A DNA stretch of 64,000 nucleotides from Streptomyces lincolnensis (GTDB lineage: Bacteria; Actinomycetota; Actinomycetes; Streptomycetales; Streptomycetaceae). Below are positions 49,149 to 58,203 of the stretch, piece by piece (the stretch's first letter is position 1; the number at the start of each line of letters is the position of its first letter). Below the pieces are notes generated by a model. That model worked only from the letters and a program-made list of their open reading frames with translations, was not told the origin of the DNA and did not search any database. The position numbers and the translations under genes are program-made. The stretch lies in assembly GCF_021173675.1 (NCBI RefSeq), contig NZ_JAIHON010000010.1:1-64000 (forward strand), read 5' to 3'.

Positions 49149-50954
49149 CTACGGCGTGGCGCCGCCGTGGCGTCGTTGGCGTCGGCCGTATTCGGTGATG
49201 GCCTGCCACAGGTCGCGTCGGTCGGCGTCGGGCCAGTAGGCAGGGGTGAAGTGCAGCTCGGCATATGTGATGTACCAGGGGAGGAAGTTGGAGGTGCGCT
49301 GTTCGTTGCCGGTACGCCACAGCAGGTCGACGTCCGGCATGTCGGGGTGGGGCAGGTGGCGGGCGAAGTCGGCTTCACCGATGAGGTGGGGGTCGATGTC
49401 GCCTGCGTGGGCCGCCTGGGCGAGGGCCGCGGCTGTGCGTGTGATCTCGTCGCGGCCGCCGTAGTTGATGCAGACGGTGAGGGTCAGACCGGTGCGGTTG
49501 CGGGTGCGGCGCTCCTCACGCAGGAGGGCCTGGACGAGATCCTCGGGCAGTTTGTCGGGCCGGCCCAACCAGCGCTGGCGTACGTCGAGGTCGCGGACGG
49601 GTCCCTCGTCCAGGTCGTGTCGGATCGCTTCCAGGATCGTGGTGATCTCCTCGGTGTCGCGTTTCCAGTTCTCGGTGGAGAACGCGTAGAGGGTCAGGTG
49701 GCGCAGGCCGATCTCCAGGGCGCCGTAGACCATCTCGCGGGCGGCGGCGGTGCCGGCGCGGTGGCCTTCCGGGCGGGGCAGGCCGCGCTGCTCGGCCCAG
49801 CGGCCGTTGCCGTCCATGATGACCGCCACGTGGGCGGGCATCCGGTCGGCCGCGATCCGCGGGGGCCGGACGCCGTCGGGGTGCGGTGGCGGGGGCCGAA
49901 GGGCGGCGCTTTCGGGGGCAGGGCTCGGACTGCTCTCGGTCACCGCGGGGCCTCGGGGTCCGGGCGCGGTCAGCGGCGTCAGGCTCCAGGCCAGTTTCGC
50001 GCGGACGCGGGCGGGGGCGAGGATGCGGATGCGGGCCGCGAGCGAGGGGCGTGGGGCGCGCCGGAGCAGGGAGTGGCCGGCCGCGTCGACGGCATCGAGT
50101 TGGGCACGCATCAGGCCGGCGGCCGTGTCGAGTACGGTGGCGGCGCCCGGGTGCATGCCTGTGGTCATCGCGGGCCTGGTCACCCATCGACGGGCCAGAG
50201 CCGTCAGCTCTCGGATCAGAGCCGCTGTGGCCGGGCTCCACCTCCCTTGCCGCAGGTCGCCCTCGGCGTCGGGGAAGGCGTCCAGGGCCTCCTGCGGCAG
50301 CAGCAGGTCGCCCTGGGCGAGGTCGGCGCCGAGGTCGGTGAGGATGTCGGTGAGCCGGGCGCCGTCGATGAACCGCTGGTAGTCCTGCTGCCGGTCCAGC
50401 CGGAGCGTCATCGGCGCTCCGGCCCGTTCGAACAGGTGCTGTACCTGCTCGACCCAGGGCACGATCTGCTCGCTGCACCAGGACCGCCACGCGGCCCAGT
50501 CGGCGAAATGGCGGCCGCGGGTGTCATCGCGCGTGCTGTTCATGGCGCCTTGCAGGCTGGACAGGTCCAGGCGCCATCGCAGGGCGGTGTCCACCAGGGC
50601 GTGCCGGAGCGGAGCCCCGCTCGTGCCGGCCGCAAGGTCGCGTTGCAGGGCTCGGGTCCACGCTTCGACGCGGGCCGCACGGTCGGCCGGTTCCGCGTCC
50701 TGCTGGTCGGCCAGGTCGTCCAGGACGGTCGCCGTCGCCCACAGGGCCCACCCGGCCGGGCGCAGCGCGGTCGGCATCAGCTGGATGAGGGCGTGGATGC
50801 CGGGGTCGTGCTGTCGTACGGTGCGTCGGCACAGTCGGTACGCCGCCCGCAGAGAGGGGTCTTCGCCGGTGGGCGGGCGGTGGATGGGTCGCCCTGGGCG
50901 TGCCGGATGAGCGGCGTCGAGGTCTGCCGTAGGGGAGTGCGTGGTGGTGCGCAT
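49149..50954 (-). CDS. Fused squalene/phytoene-synthase-like and cis-prenyltransferase enzyme
   Basis: 601 residues with two complete terpenoid enzymes in one chain. Residues ~30-320 are a trans-isoprenyl head-to-head synthase domain: Asp motif DDLAD (79-83) and second motif DILTDLGADLAQGDLLLP (203-220). After a Pro-rich linker (~325-370), residues 371-601 are a UppS-type cis-prenyltransferase: HVAVIMDGNGRWAEQRG with Asp381, FSTENWKR, CINYGGRDEI and SNFLPWYITYAELHFTP. All catalytic motifs are intact. It could make a long prenyl diphosphate and then condense it, or two unrelated products. Gene order places it downstream of an ABC transporter on the same strand. Confidence 0.88.
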   Translation of the reverse strand: MRTTTHSPTADLDAAHPARPGRPIHRPPTGEDPSLRAAYRLCRRTVRQHDPGIHALIQLMPTALRPAGWALWATATVLDDLADQQDAEPADRAARVEAWTRALQRDLAAGTSGAPLRHALVDTALRWRLDLSSLQGAMNSTRDDTRGRHFADWAAWRSWCSEQIVPWVEQVQHLFERAGAPMTLRLDRQQDYQRFIDGARLTDILTDLGADLAQGDLLLPQEALDAFPDAEGDLRQGRWSPATAALIRELTALARRWVTRPAMTTGMHPGAATVLDTAAGLMRAQLDAVDAAGHSLLRRAPRPSLAARIRILAPARVRAKLAWSLTPLTAPGPRGPAVTESSPSPAPESAALRPPPPHPDGVRPPRIAADRMPAHVAVIMDGNGRWAEQRGLPRPEGHRAGTAAAREMVYGALEIGLRHLTLYAFSTENWKRDTEEITTILEAIRHDLDEGPVRDLDVRQRWLGRPDKLPEDLVQALLREERRTRNRTGLTLTVCINYGGRDEITRTAAALAQAAHAGDIDPHLIGEADFARHLPHPDMPDVDLLWRTGNEQRTSNFLPWYITYAELHFTPAYWPDADRRDLWQAITEYGRRQRRHGGATP

Positions 50955-50970
50955 GTCGGGAGTGGGGACC

Positions 50971-51837
50971 TCAGTGTGCTGTCGTGTCGGACGCCGTGAC
51001 CGATGGGCCGGCGGTGTGGCGCGGTGCGGGAATGTCGGCCGTGCCGCTTCCCGGCCCGGGAGGCGTGGTGGAGGCGGTCGGCAGGCAGTCGCGGGTGCTC
51101 CTGCGGAAGCCCAGCAGGGCGACGAGGGCGGCCAGGCCGAACCAGGCGAGTTGGAGAGCCAGATGCCCGGGGACCGGGCTGGTGGAGAATCCGGCCGCCG
51201 TACTGGCCTGCATGGCGCCGTACGAGGGCAGGTAGCGCATGACCGGGTTGTCGGCCCCGGAACTCGTGATGGGGTTCTGCAGCGCGAGATCGATGATGCT
51301 GGTCATCACGATGGCGAACATCCCCTCGACTTCCCGGCGCAGCAGGGACCCGAAGCCGACTCCCAGAGCGCCGTAGGTGAGTCCGGCGCAGCACAGGGAG
51401 GCGGCGAGCAGGAGTGGCTGGCGGGGGGTCCAGGCCAGGCAGATGACCGCGGTGGCATAAGCGGCCACCGCCGCCGAGACCAGAGCCAGAGCGGCGACCT
51501 TCGCCAGGACGAGGTGGGCGCGAGGGTAGCCGGCCATCGCCAGGCGGCGGTCGAAGCCGCCGCCGGAGAAGCTGGCGGCGAACATCATGAAGCCGGTGAT
51601 CAGGGTGACGGCGTTGAGCGCTCCGCTGATCGCGGTCAGTTCATTGCCGTGCGGGGCCAATGCCTCCCCGGTGGCGCGAAGCCGCATCCGGGCCGGGGTG
51701 TCGGGCATCGCCAGGTACGCCAGGGAGGTCCACACCGGGACGAACAGGATCACCAGAATCATCGCGAACCGGTTGCGCCCGTGTTCGACCAGCGTGAACC
51801 GGGTGGCGACAGCGAGGCGGGTCAGATGAAACCTCAC
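50971..51837 (-). CDS. ABC-2 type transporter permease
   Basis: 288-residue membrane protein with about six hydrophobic segments (AMILVILFVPVWTSLAYLAM, AVTLITGFMMFAASFSGG, ALALVSAAVAAYATAVICLA, LAWFGLAALVALLGF). The C-terminal 40 residues are Pro/Thr-rich and polar. The GTG overlaps the stop of the ATPase gene (GTGA), so the two are translated together. It lies 16 bases upstream of the terpene enzyme gene, suggesting export of its product. Confidence 0.85.
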   Translation of the reverse strand: MRFHLTRLAVATRFTLVEHGRNRFAMILVILFVPVWTSLAYLAMPDTPARMRLRATGEALAPHGNELTAISGALNAVTLITGFMMFAASFSGGGFDRRLAMAGYPRAHLVLAKVAALALVSAAVAAYATAVICLAWTPRQPLLLAASLCCAGLTYGALGVGFGSLLRREVEGMFAIVMTSIIDLALQNPITSSGADNPVMRYLPSYGAMQASTAAGFSTSPVPGHLALQLAWFGLAALVALLGFRRSTRDCLPTASTTPPGPGSGTADIPAPRHTAGPSVTASDTTAH

Positions 51838-52442
51838 GCGGCGGCCCCCGCCTTGTCCGCGCGCAGTATTCCGCTGTCCAGGCGCCACAGTTCGTCCAGG
51901 CGCTCGGTGTCGTACGCGAGGTGGGAGACGACCAGGATCGAGCGTCCCGCGTCCCGCAGCCGCACGGCCAGATCCCAGAACCGCTGGTAGGTGTCCCAGT
52001 CGAAGCCCTGATACGGCTCGTCCAGCAACAGGACCTGCGGATCGTGCATGAGCGCCAGCGTCACGTTCAGCTTCTGCCGCGTGCCACCGCTGAGAACCCC
52101 GGCCCGCTCATCGGCGTATCCGGTGAAGCCCAGCACGTCCATGATCTCTTCGGCATGGCGCACGTCGGTGAGGCGGTAGGCGGTCCGGAAGTACGTCAGG
52201 TGCTGCCGGACGGTCAGCGCGTCATTGAGGACCACGTGCTGTGGGCAGTAGCCGAACCGGCCCCCATGGCGGACCGATCCACGTGTGGGCCGCAGCTCGC
52301 CGGACAGAATTCTCAGCAGCGTGGACTTGCCGGCGCCGTTCTCCCCGACGATCCCGCACAGGGTTCCGGCCCGAAGCCGCAGGTCGACGCCCCGCAGAAC
52401 CACACGTCGACGGTAGGCGTGATGCACATCCCTGATCTCCAC
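51834..52442 (-). CDS. ABC transporter ATPase
   Basis: 202 residues, a compact ABC-2 exporter ATPase: Walker A GENGAGKST, Q-loop YCPQHVVLND, signature LSGGTRQKLN, Walker B VLLLDEPYQGFD, H-loop VVSHLAYD. It is the first gene of the three-gene transporter-terpene unit. The GTG start follows a GGGGGAGAGAGA purine run. Handles export rather than uptake, since no binding protein is present. Confidence 0.92.
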   Translation of the reverse strand: MEIRDVHHAYRRRVVLRGVDLRLRAGTLCGIVGENGAGKSTLLRILSGELRPTRGSVRHGGRFGYCPQHVVLNDALTVRQHLTYFRTAYRLTDVRHAEEIMDVLGFTGYADERAGVLSGGTRQKLNVTLALMHDPQVLLLDEPYQGFDWDTYQRFWDLAVRLRDAGRSILVVSHLAYDTERLDELWRLDSGILRADKAGAAA

Positions 52443-52714
52443 GCCCGTCTCTCTCCCCCCCGCCGCATTGCTGGACCGGCCTTGACCGAATGGCCTAACG
52501 CTCGCGATGTGTCACAGACACGGGGTCCATGCCGCCGGGCGCTCGGCGCCGGCGGCATACGTGCCGCGCAGGTCCGTTCGCAGCGCTGGGGCGAGGGTGA
52601 GCCTTCGGGCGACGGCGGCCGGGCTTGTGCACGCCGCCGCCCGCGCCGCCGTCAGCGAGGCGGTCGGGGACTGAAGCACCGGGCGCGGATCAACCCGGCC
52701 TGGATACTGGGGAC

Positions 52715-53035
52715 ATGTCATTCCTCGTCTTCATGACCTTGCCCGGGCTGGTCATCCTGCTGACTGCGCTGGCCTTCGTCGATCAGCTTCTGTTGCGTGC
52801 GGGCAGGGCCGGCGTCCTTCCATGGCGGAACGGAGTACGTCAGGGCCAGATATCGGCGACCGGGTTCGAGCAACTGCACGCGAGCCTTTCGCCGGGCAAG
52901 CAGAACGAGCTGAAGGAGCGGCAGTCGGCACTGGTCATGCCGGACAACGAGGACGACGGGGCTCCGCCGCACAGGTCCACGGTGGATCTGGACGGAGGGA
53001 TCGCGGTCGTCCGGATGCCACCGGCCGCCCAGTAG
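52715..53035 (+). CDS. Small membrane-anchored DUF6191-like protein
   Basis: 106 residues. One N-terminal transmembrane helix (LPGLVILLTALAFVDQLLL) is followed by a soluble tail with GVLPWRN, GFEQLHASLSPGKQNELKE and the acidic DNEDDGAPP segment typical of DUF6191. Function unknown. It stands alone, divergent from the ABC ATPase across 270 bases with no clear operator. Confidence 0.72.
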   Translation: MSFLVFMTLPGLVILLTALAFVDQLLLRAGRAGVLPWRNGVRQGQISATGFEQLHASLSPGKQNELKERQSALVMPDNEDDGAPPHRSTVDLDGGIAVVRMPPAAQ

Positions 53036-53447
53036 GTCCTTTGATGGCGCGCACTCAGGGTTCGCTGTCACCGACACCGACACCGACACCTCGCCGACGA
53101 AAATCACGTGGGCACACGTAGGTACCGTGAGCGCAGCCTTCGTCGGCATTCTCAGCGCCAGGAAAGAACGCCCGGACGGATCGCCTTGGCGAAGATCGTC
53201 GGGTTGCCCGGTGATGCCCCGCCCAGCACCCGCTGTTCATCCACGAGGTCGGCCGGCCGGCCACCGCCGAGCGGCTTCCGGCTCGGATCATCCAGCCAGA
53301 CCGCTATGCCTTCGACGCCCAGCCGATCCGGATTGTCACGCGTGGCCTGCTCAGAGGGCCGGCGACCCGTCGGCGAATCGATGCCGGGCGGATTCGGGGC
53401 GGCTGCGACCGGTCGAACCCGCCCCGGCGGGTCATGCGGGTGGGCCG
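53036..53447. other. Intergenic region with decayed sequence
   Basis: Holds three tandem CACCGA units (53069-53086) and long open frames without recognisable family signal. Probably the eroded 5' part of the HAD gene that follows. Confidence 0.4.
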
Positions 53448-53620
53448 ATGGCCGCCGCCCACCGGATCGACCTGGACTCCTCCATCGCCTACGGCGACCA
53501 CGTCTCCGATGCCCCGCTGCTCTCCCTGACCGGCCGCGCCGTCACCGTCGGCGACCAGGACCTGCGGCGTCTGGCCGCCCACCACCGCTGGGACCGGCTG
53601 TCCAAGGCCCCCGCTCCTCC
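53448..53620 (+). pseudogene. HAD-superfamily phosphatase, C-terminal remnant
   Basis: The frame RIDLDSSIAYGDHVSDAPLL, then TGRAVTVGDQDLRRLAA, matches the final motif (GD-x3-D) of HAD-IB phosphatases. The N-terminal nucleophile DxD region is absent, and there is no normal stop before the next gene. Confidence 0.6.
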
Positions 53621-53668
53621 CGCCGTTCCCCTGCCCGCACCGAACCCCACCCCACCAGGAGCGATGCC

Positions 53669-54008
53669 GTGCGGATCGCCGTCGTCGGCGCCTACGGAGC
53701 CGGCAAGACCCCCTGATCACCGCCGCCACGGCCCGCATCGGCCGCCCGCCGCCCACGGCACCCCGATGCAAGACCCCGCCGGCAGCCGGCCCAAGCCCCT
53801 GGAACAGACCACCGAGCCCGAGCTGATCCAGTTCGTCGTCCACCGCCACACCGAGCGACTCCTCGCCGAGGCCGCCCACTCCGAGGGACTCCTCTCGGAC
53901 GGCTCCCTGTTCCACGAGTCGGCCAAGCTCGGGACTGTCAAACGAGCGGCGCTGGCCCGCACTTGGGAGGACACGGGCATCGTCCGACGTCTCGAACGCT
54001 GCTGGTAA
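53669..54008 (+). pseudogene. AAA/P-loop ATPase, frameshifted
   Basis: AGGAG lies seven bases before a GTG that opens VRIAVVGAYGAGKT, an intact Walker A, then hits TGA. One base is missing at ACCCCCTGA; the next frame reads LITAATARIGRPP. A second one-base shift then gives HGTPMQDPAGSRPKPLEQ and TEPELIQFVVHRHTERLLAE. This matches small AAA_28-like ATPases. At least two indels disable it. Confidence 0.7.
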
Positions 54009-54073
54009 CTATCGTCGCCAAGAGATGCTTGCCGTCGCTAGGCTGTTGTCCCCCAAGCCGCAGGGGGACCGAG

Positions 54074-54361
54074 GTGGCCGTGCGCCGAAGAGCCGTACTC
54101 TCCAGCGTCGTTGTCGGAGTTGGGATCGCTTTCCTGCCGCTCCTTTCGGCGACCGGGAGCGACGACGCTCATGACGGAGATGGGCAAGGCGGTCGGTTCG
54201 AGGTGACAGACAGCCGGGGCCGCACTCCTTCGCCCAACCCTCGCATCGCCCAGGAGCGCGAAACCCGGACTCAGGACGAGACACCCGAACAAGTGCGGAG
54301 GCGAATCGAGTATCTCCAGAGTCTTGAGTCGAGTCGCCCGAACGGCAGTCGTCCTGAGTAG
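54074..54361 (+). CDS. Small exported hypothetical protein
   Basis: 95 residues from a GTG (a second GTG two codons on is equally possible). RRRAVLSSVVVGVGIAFLPL looks like a signal or anchor. The remainder is polar and charged (DGDGQGGRFEVTDSRGRT, ETPEQVRRRIEYLQSLESS). I do not recognise a family. Codon use is reasonable but the ribosome site is weak. Confidence 0.45.
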   Translation: MAVRRRAVLSSVVVGVGIAFLPLLSATGSDDAHDGDGQGGRFEVTDSRGRTPSPNPRIAQERETRTQDETPEQVRRRIEYLQSLESSRPNGSRPE

Positions 54362-54730
54362 GGTGCGCGCTCAGCACGTGTCCAGAAGTGCTGCGTGTAT
54401 TGGGAGTTGAGGCGGTCTGGTGGTGAGGGGGGAGGCGTCGATACGGCCGTCACCGGGCGTCCGGTCGAGGTGTCACCCAACGTCCGCCCGCCCCCCACCA
54501 TGTCCGCCACGTCGCGGTCTTCACCTGGGCCGACCACCCGGTCAGCGGCCGCACGACCGAGAGTGTTCTCGCAGGCTGTCGGCGTGCGGGCGACGAGGCG
54601 GGGTAGGCCGACCGGCTGGCTCCGGTTAGGGTGTAAAGAACGCGTCAACAAGGCGCGGGGTGTGCCGGGAAGTCTGGTCGGCGTCCGTGGGGCCGTGTGC
54701 CCTTTTCCCGACACCCGGAGGTCCGCCGCC
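54362..54730. other. Intergenic region
   Basis: No gene or convincing regulatory structure found. It leads into the nhaA remnant. Confidence 0.35.
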
Positions 54731-55170
54731 TTGGCCGCACCGCCCCGTGCCCCGTTTCTCGGTCTTCCCTCCTGGCCCGAACGGCAGGCCGTGGCCCGGG
54801 CCCTGCGCACGGAGACCGTCGGCGGCCTCGTCCTGCTGGCCGCCGCACTGGTGGCGCTGGTGTGGGCACCCGCGCTCGGCTCAACCCGGACCTGGCCTGG
54901 GCCGACGTCATCGCCCTGGCGACTCTGGCCGGAATCGGCTTCACGGTCGCCCTCCTGATCGGCGAACTCGCCTTTCCCGGCATGGCCGTCGGCGAACACG
55001 TCAAGGCCGCCGTCCTGATCGCCTCGCTCACCGCCGCCCTGCTGGCCACCGTGCTCCTCCGTCGCAGGAACGGCGTCTACCGGCGCCTGTACGAGGAGGA
55101 GAACCTCGACGAGGACGCCGACGGCGTGCCCGACATCCACCAGCGCTCCTCCGATGAGCAACTGAGTTAG
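54731..55170 (+). pseudogene. nhaA: Na+/H+ antiporter with internal deletion
   Basis: The start (a TTG nine bases after GGAGG) opens AAPPRAPFLGLPSWPE and ALRTETVGGLVLLAAALVAL, the NhaA N-terminus. Near 54.88 kb it jumps, out of frame, to LNPDLAWADVIALATLAGIG, FTVALLIGELAFPG and the DEDADGVPDIHQ tail, the NhaA C-terminus. About 300 central residues with the ion-binding Asp pair are missing. It cannot form an antiporter. Confidence 0.82.
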
Positions 55171-55194
55171 CCCTTGCTCGTGCGCGGCGCCCGA

Positions 55195-55231
55195 GGCCGG
55201 CCCGCGCTGTGCGTGCGTGCGCGGGCCGGCC
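55195..55231. terminator. Bidirectional hairpin terminator
   Basis: GGCCGGCCCGCGC pairs perfectly with GCGCGGGCCGGCC over 13 bases with an 11-base loop, between the convergent nhaA remnant and DUF1996 gene. Confidence 0.7.
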
Positions 55232-55270
55232 GAGGTGTGCGTGGAGAGTCTCAGGTTCCGGGAGAAGAGA

Positions 55271-56782
55271 TCACTGGCACTTGCGGCCGGTGTTGATGCA
55301 CTGCACCATCCGGTTCATCAGGCTCTCGTCGAAGACGTTGATGAAGTCGCCGTGGTCCGTGATCGGCTTGTGCATCTGCTCCGGGAAGCCGTCCACCGCG
55401 TAGAACGGGCTCGCCTTGCCGTTGTCGTCGAGGCTGGGGGCGTCCACGTCGTAGACGAGACGCTGGACCAGCTGCGGGATGGCCTTGAACCCGGCCGGGC
55501 AGGTACCGGTCCTCGGGTCGGCGAACGCCACGTGCGTGCGGTGGTTGGCACTGTCCGTGCTCCGACCGTCCCAGCAGCTCTGGAACTTGGACGTGCGGAC
55601 CAGGCTGCTGCCCTCGGGGCAGACCGGGTACTTGTCCGTCAGCTGCCGGTCCTCGAAGCCGGTACAGCTCCAGGCCGCGTTGGCGTTCGCGGTGCCGTTG
55701 GTGAACGCCTTGGCGTCGCCGGTGATGATCCGCAGGAACTTGGGCATGGCCACGACCTTGCCGCGCGGGCTGCCGACGAAGTCCAGGGTGACCTTCGAGG
55801 CGGTCAGGATCCGGCCGGTGTTGCCCTCGGCGCCGCCGCCGGGCTGCTGGGCGTCGAACTCCTGGGTGCCGTCCTGCAGTCGGAGCACCGGCCAGTAGTA
55901 CGTGGACTTGTCGCCCTGGTTGCGGCAACTGGTCGCGGCGGCGGCGAACTCCTCGTTGGTGGTGAACGCGTCGTTGTCCTGGTTGCCGACGTAGTCGTGC
56001 GTATGGTGCGCGCCGTTGTCCACGCCGGGGGCGACGATGATGTTGTCGGAGTTGTACAGCTTGTTGGCGTTGACGCCGCACCGCGTGGTGAAGGTGCCCT
56101 TGGAGGCGCCGCGCGACGGACGGGGGCTCCGCGCGTTCGGCTGGACGGTGGTGATGTCCACGAAGTCGGCGGCCACCGGACCGTTTCCGCCCTGGGCGCC
56201 GTTTCCGCCCTGGCCGCCGTTTCCGTTCTGGCCGGCGCCGTTGCCCTGGCCTTGGCCCTGGTCGCCGCCCTGCCCTTGTCCGGTCCCTTGCTGGTTGCCG
56301 GAGGCGCGCAGCGAACAGGCGGCGAGGGATTGAAGGCCCTGCGGCCTCGGGCCCGACCTGCCGATGACGGTCGCGATCCGGTCGATGGTCGCGACCCGCT
56401 TGTCCTTGAGCGGTCCCATGATCGCGTTGTTGGCGAAGTTGCCGTCCTGCTGGATGGCCCGCGCCGAATTCTGCAGTCGCTGATAGGCCTCGGCCACCTG
56501 CTGGTCGAGGAGCGCGAGTTCCTTGTCGACCTGCGCCCTGGCCTGGCCGGGGACCGAGGTCAGCTTCGCGCCGACATCCGGACAGCTGATCGTGGTGGCC
56601 CCGGACGCCAGGACCTGGTTCCCGGCCTGGGAGGCGCGTTTCGTCGCGTTGCCGGTACCGCTCTCATGGGCGGAGGCGTACACGTTGACCGCTATCAGCC
56701 CTCCCGCCCCCAGAGCCAGACCCGCCGCCGCGGCGACGGCTCGATGCGTTGTCTTCGATCGCTTGCGGATGTTGCGTCGCAT
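55271..56782 (-). CDS. Secreted DUF1996 protein
   Basis: 503 residues. The N-terminal signal/anchor is AVAAAAGLALGAGGLIAVNV. A helical stretch (~75-120) follows, then a Gly/Gln/Asn-rich linker (~160-200). The DUF1996 domain runs from DFVDITTVQPNARSPRPSRG to the end, with the conserved HHTHDYVGNQDNDAF and CWDGRSTDSANHRTHVAF blocks. The domain is His-rich and found in fungal and actinobacterial secreted proteins; its role is unknown. The start has the basic MRRNIRKRSK. A perfect hairpin follows the gene. Confidence 0.9.
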   Translation of the reverse strand: MRRNIRKRSKTTHRAVAAAAGLALGAGGLIAVNVYASAHESGTGNATKRASQAGNQVLASGATTISCPDVGAKLTSVPGQARAQVDKELALLDQQVAEAYQRLQNSARAIQQDGNFANNAIMGPLKDKRVATIDRIATVIGRSGPRPQGLQSLAACSLRASGNQQGTGQGQGGDQGQGQGNGAGQNGNGGQGGNGAQGGNGPVAADFVDITTVQPNARSPRPSRGASKGTFTTRCGVNANKLYNSDNIIVAPGVDNGAHHTHDYVGNQDNDAFTTNEEFAAAATSCRNQGDKSTYYWPVLRLQDGTQEFDAQQPGGGAEGNTGRILTASKVTLDFVGSPRGKVVAMPKFLRIITGDAKAFTNGTANANAAWSCTGFEDRQLTDKYPVCPEGSSLVRTSKFQSCWDGRSTDSANHRTHVAFADPRTGTCPAGFKAIPQLVQRLVYDVDAPSLDDNGKASPFYAVDGFPEQMHKPITDHGDFINVFDESLMNRMVQCINTGRKCQ

Positions 56783-57112
56783 GGGATTCCTCTGAGGATG
56801 TCGAGTCGAGCAGGTTCGTGCGAACCCCGGATCACACCGTGCAGGGCCTCTGCTGTCAGACGTGCCGAAGCCGGCTGCAGTGATGGTTACGGGCGGGAGC
56901 GGCGTGAGAGCGGGGATGCCGACGTCATGTCATGCCTCCGTAAGAACTTGGCGCGCCGGGGGTCCTCGTGCTCGTGGCTCCCTTGACGGTCGCCGGTCCT
57001 GTGACCGTCGTGTGAGCGCGTCCCGCACGCGGACGGGCCGGCCGTATTACGGGGGTCTTACGCCTGCCGAGCGGGGGCGGCGGGGTGCCGGCGGGCCGCC
57101 TAGCGTGACCGG
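56783..57112. other. Divergent intergenic region
   Basis: Separates the DUF1996 gene from a plus-strand membrane protein and must contain both promoters. I see no clear -10/-35 pair, palindrome or gene fragment. Confidence 0.35.
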
Positions 57113-57733
57113 ATGCGATCCCTCCGTACCCTGCGCACGACAGTCCTGGTCACTGCGGCTCCGCTGCTGTTGGCCGTCGCCGGTCTGATTCATCCCCGGC
57201 ATCTGACGGCATCGACGGCCGGCCACTGGGCCGGTCTGCACATCGTCCTGCTGCCCGTCTTCCCTCTCCTCGTCCTCGGGCTGGTCGTCCCCCTGTGGGG
57301 CAGGCCGCGCCGCGACGCGGAGGGGGCCCTGACGGTTGTCTCCTGGGTCGGCTGTCTCTGGTTCGCCGCGTACTACTCCGGTCTGGACGCGGTGGCCGGC
57401 ATCTCCGCCGGCACCGTGGTGGACCACGGGGTCCGCGGCGTGGCCGGGCCGCTGTTCGCCGTCGGCGACGAGCTGGGCCGGGCCGGGGTGTACGGGCTTG
57501 CCGTGGCCTCGTTCGCCACCTGCGCGGTGCTCTGGCGGCGGCACGGAGTGCGGGTGTTGCCGGGCGCCGTCGTCCTGTTCGCCGCCTGCTGGTCGTTCGT
57601 CGACAGCCATATCTTCTGGCCCCAGGGGGTCATCACCATGCTCGGCTTCGCCGCCGCCTTCGCTCTCCTGACGGTGGCGGCGGCCCGGCCCGCCGAGGCC
57701 CGCGCCGCCGCCGTACCGCTCACGAACTCCTGA
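57113..57733 (+). CDS. Hypothetical integral membrane protein
   Basis: 206 residues with about five to six hydrophobic segments (VLVTAAPLLLAVAGLI, IVLLPVFPLLVLGLVVPLW, VVSWVGCLWFAAYYSG, VLPGAVVLFAACWSFV, MLGFAAAFALLTVAAA). No family recognised. A hairpin lies about 50 bases after the stop. Confidence 0.7.
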   Translation: MRSLRTLRTTVLVTAAPLLLAVAGLIHPRHLTASTAGHWAGLHIVLLPVFPLLVLGLVVPLWGRPRRDAEGALTVVSWVGCLWFAAYYSGLDAVAGISAGTVVDHGVRGVAGPLFAVGDELGRAGVYGLAVASFATCAVLWRRHGVRVLPGAVVLFAACWSFVDSHIFWPQGVITMLGFAAAFALLTVAAARPAEARAAAVPLTNS

Positions 57734-57784
57734 CGTTCTCGGTTGCGGCGACGGCCCGTCCATGCCGGGCGGCGGCATCGGGGC

Positions 57785-57804
57785 CGGCACCCCACCGGGT
57801 GCCG
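57785..57804 (+). terminator. Hairpin terminator
   Basis: CGGCACCC and GGGTGCCG form a perfect eight-base stem with a CACC loop downstream of the membrane-protein gene. No T tract. Confidence 0.5.
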
Positions 57805-57903
57805 TGTCAGGGTGCCGCCGCGGCGGGCGGCGATGAGCGACGTCAGCGATCCGTAAGGACCGGGCGCCCTTTATGGCCGTTTTGCGTCCGTAGGGTGAGT
57901 GGG

Positions 57904-58203
57904 GTGATCAAGACCTCCCCTTCTCCTGTGGACGCCGTGCCGCCCTGCCTCTATGAAGCCGCCCCGCAGGACGTGGACGAACGCTTCACCGCCCGTGTCG
58001 AGGACGCCCATGGCCGCCACGGACGCTCCTTTCCCTGGGCCCGGGTGGGTGTCACCGCCCTGCTGAACGCCGCCGATGCGGCCGGCTGGATCCTCACCGG
58101 CCGGTGGACGACCGACGGCCGGCCCTTCGTGGAACTCCACCGGCCGAACGCCGGGTTCGACGCAGCGCGCCCCCTGCCCGGCGAGGGAACGGACCGCCGG
58201 TGA
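57904..58203 (+). CDS. Small hypothetical protein upstream of a GT87 enzyme
   Basis: 99 residues from a GTG (another in-frame GTG lies three codons earlier). The sequence is mixed (CLYEAAPQDVDERFTARVED, RVGVTALLNAADAAGWILTG, GRPFVELHRPNAGFD) with no membrane segment. Family not recognised. Its TGA overlaps the GTG of the glycosyltransferase, so it is probably co-expressed. Confidence 0.55.
   Translation: MIKTSPSPVDAVPPCLYEAAPQDVDERFTARVEDAHGRHGRSFPWARVGVTALLNAADAAGWILTGRWTTDGRPFVELHRPNAGFDAARPLPGEGTDRR

Noticed and set aside
56180..56300. Repeat array in the DUF1996 gene
   Set aside because: It encodes the Gly/Gln/Asn-rich linker of the protein; irregular, not a CRISPR or satellite.
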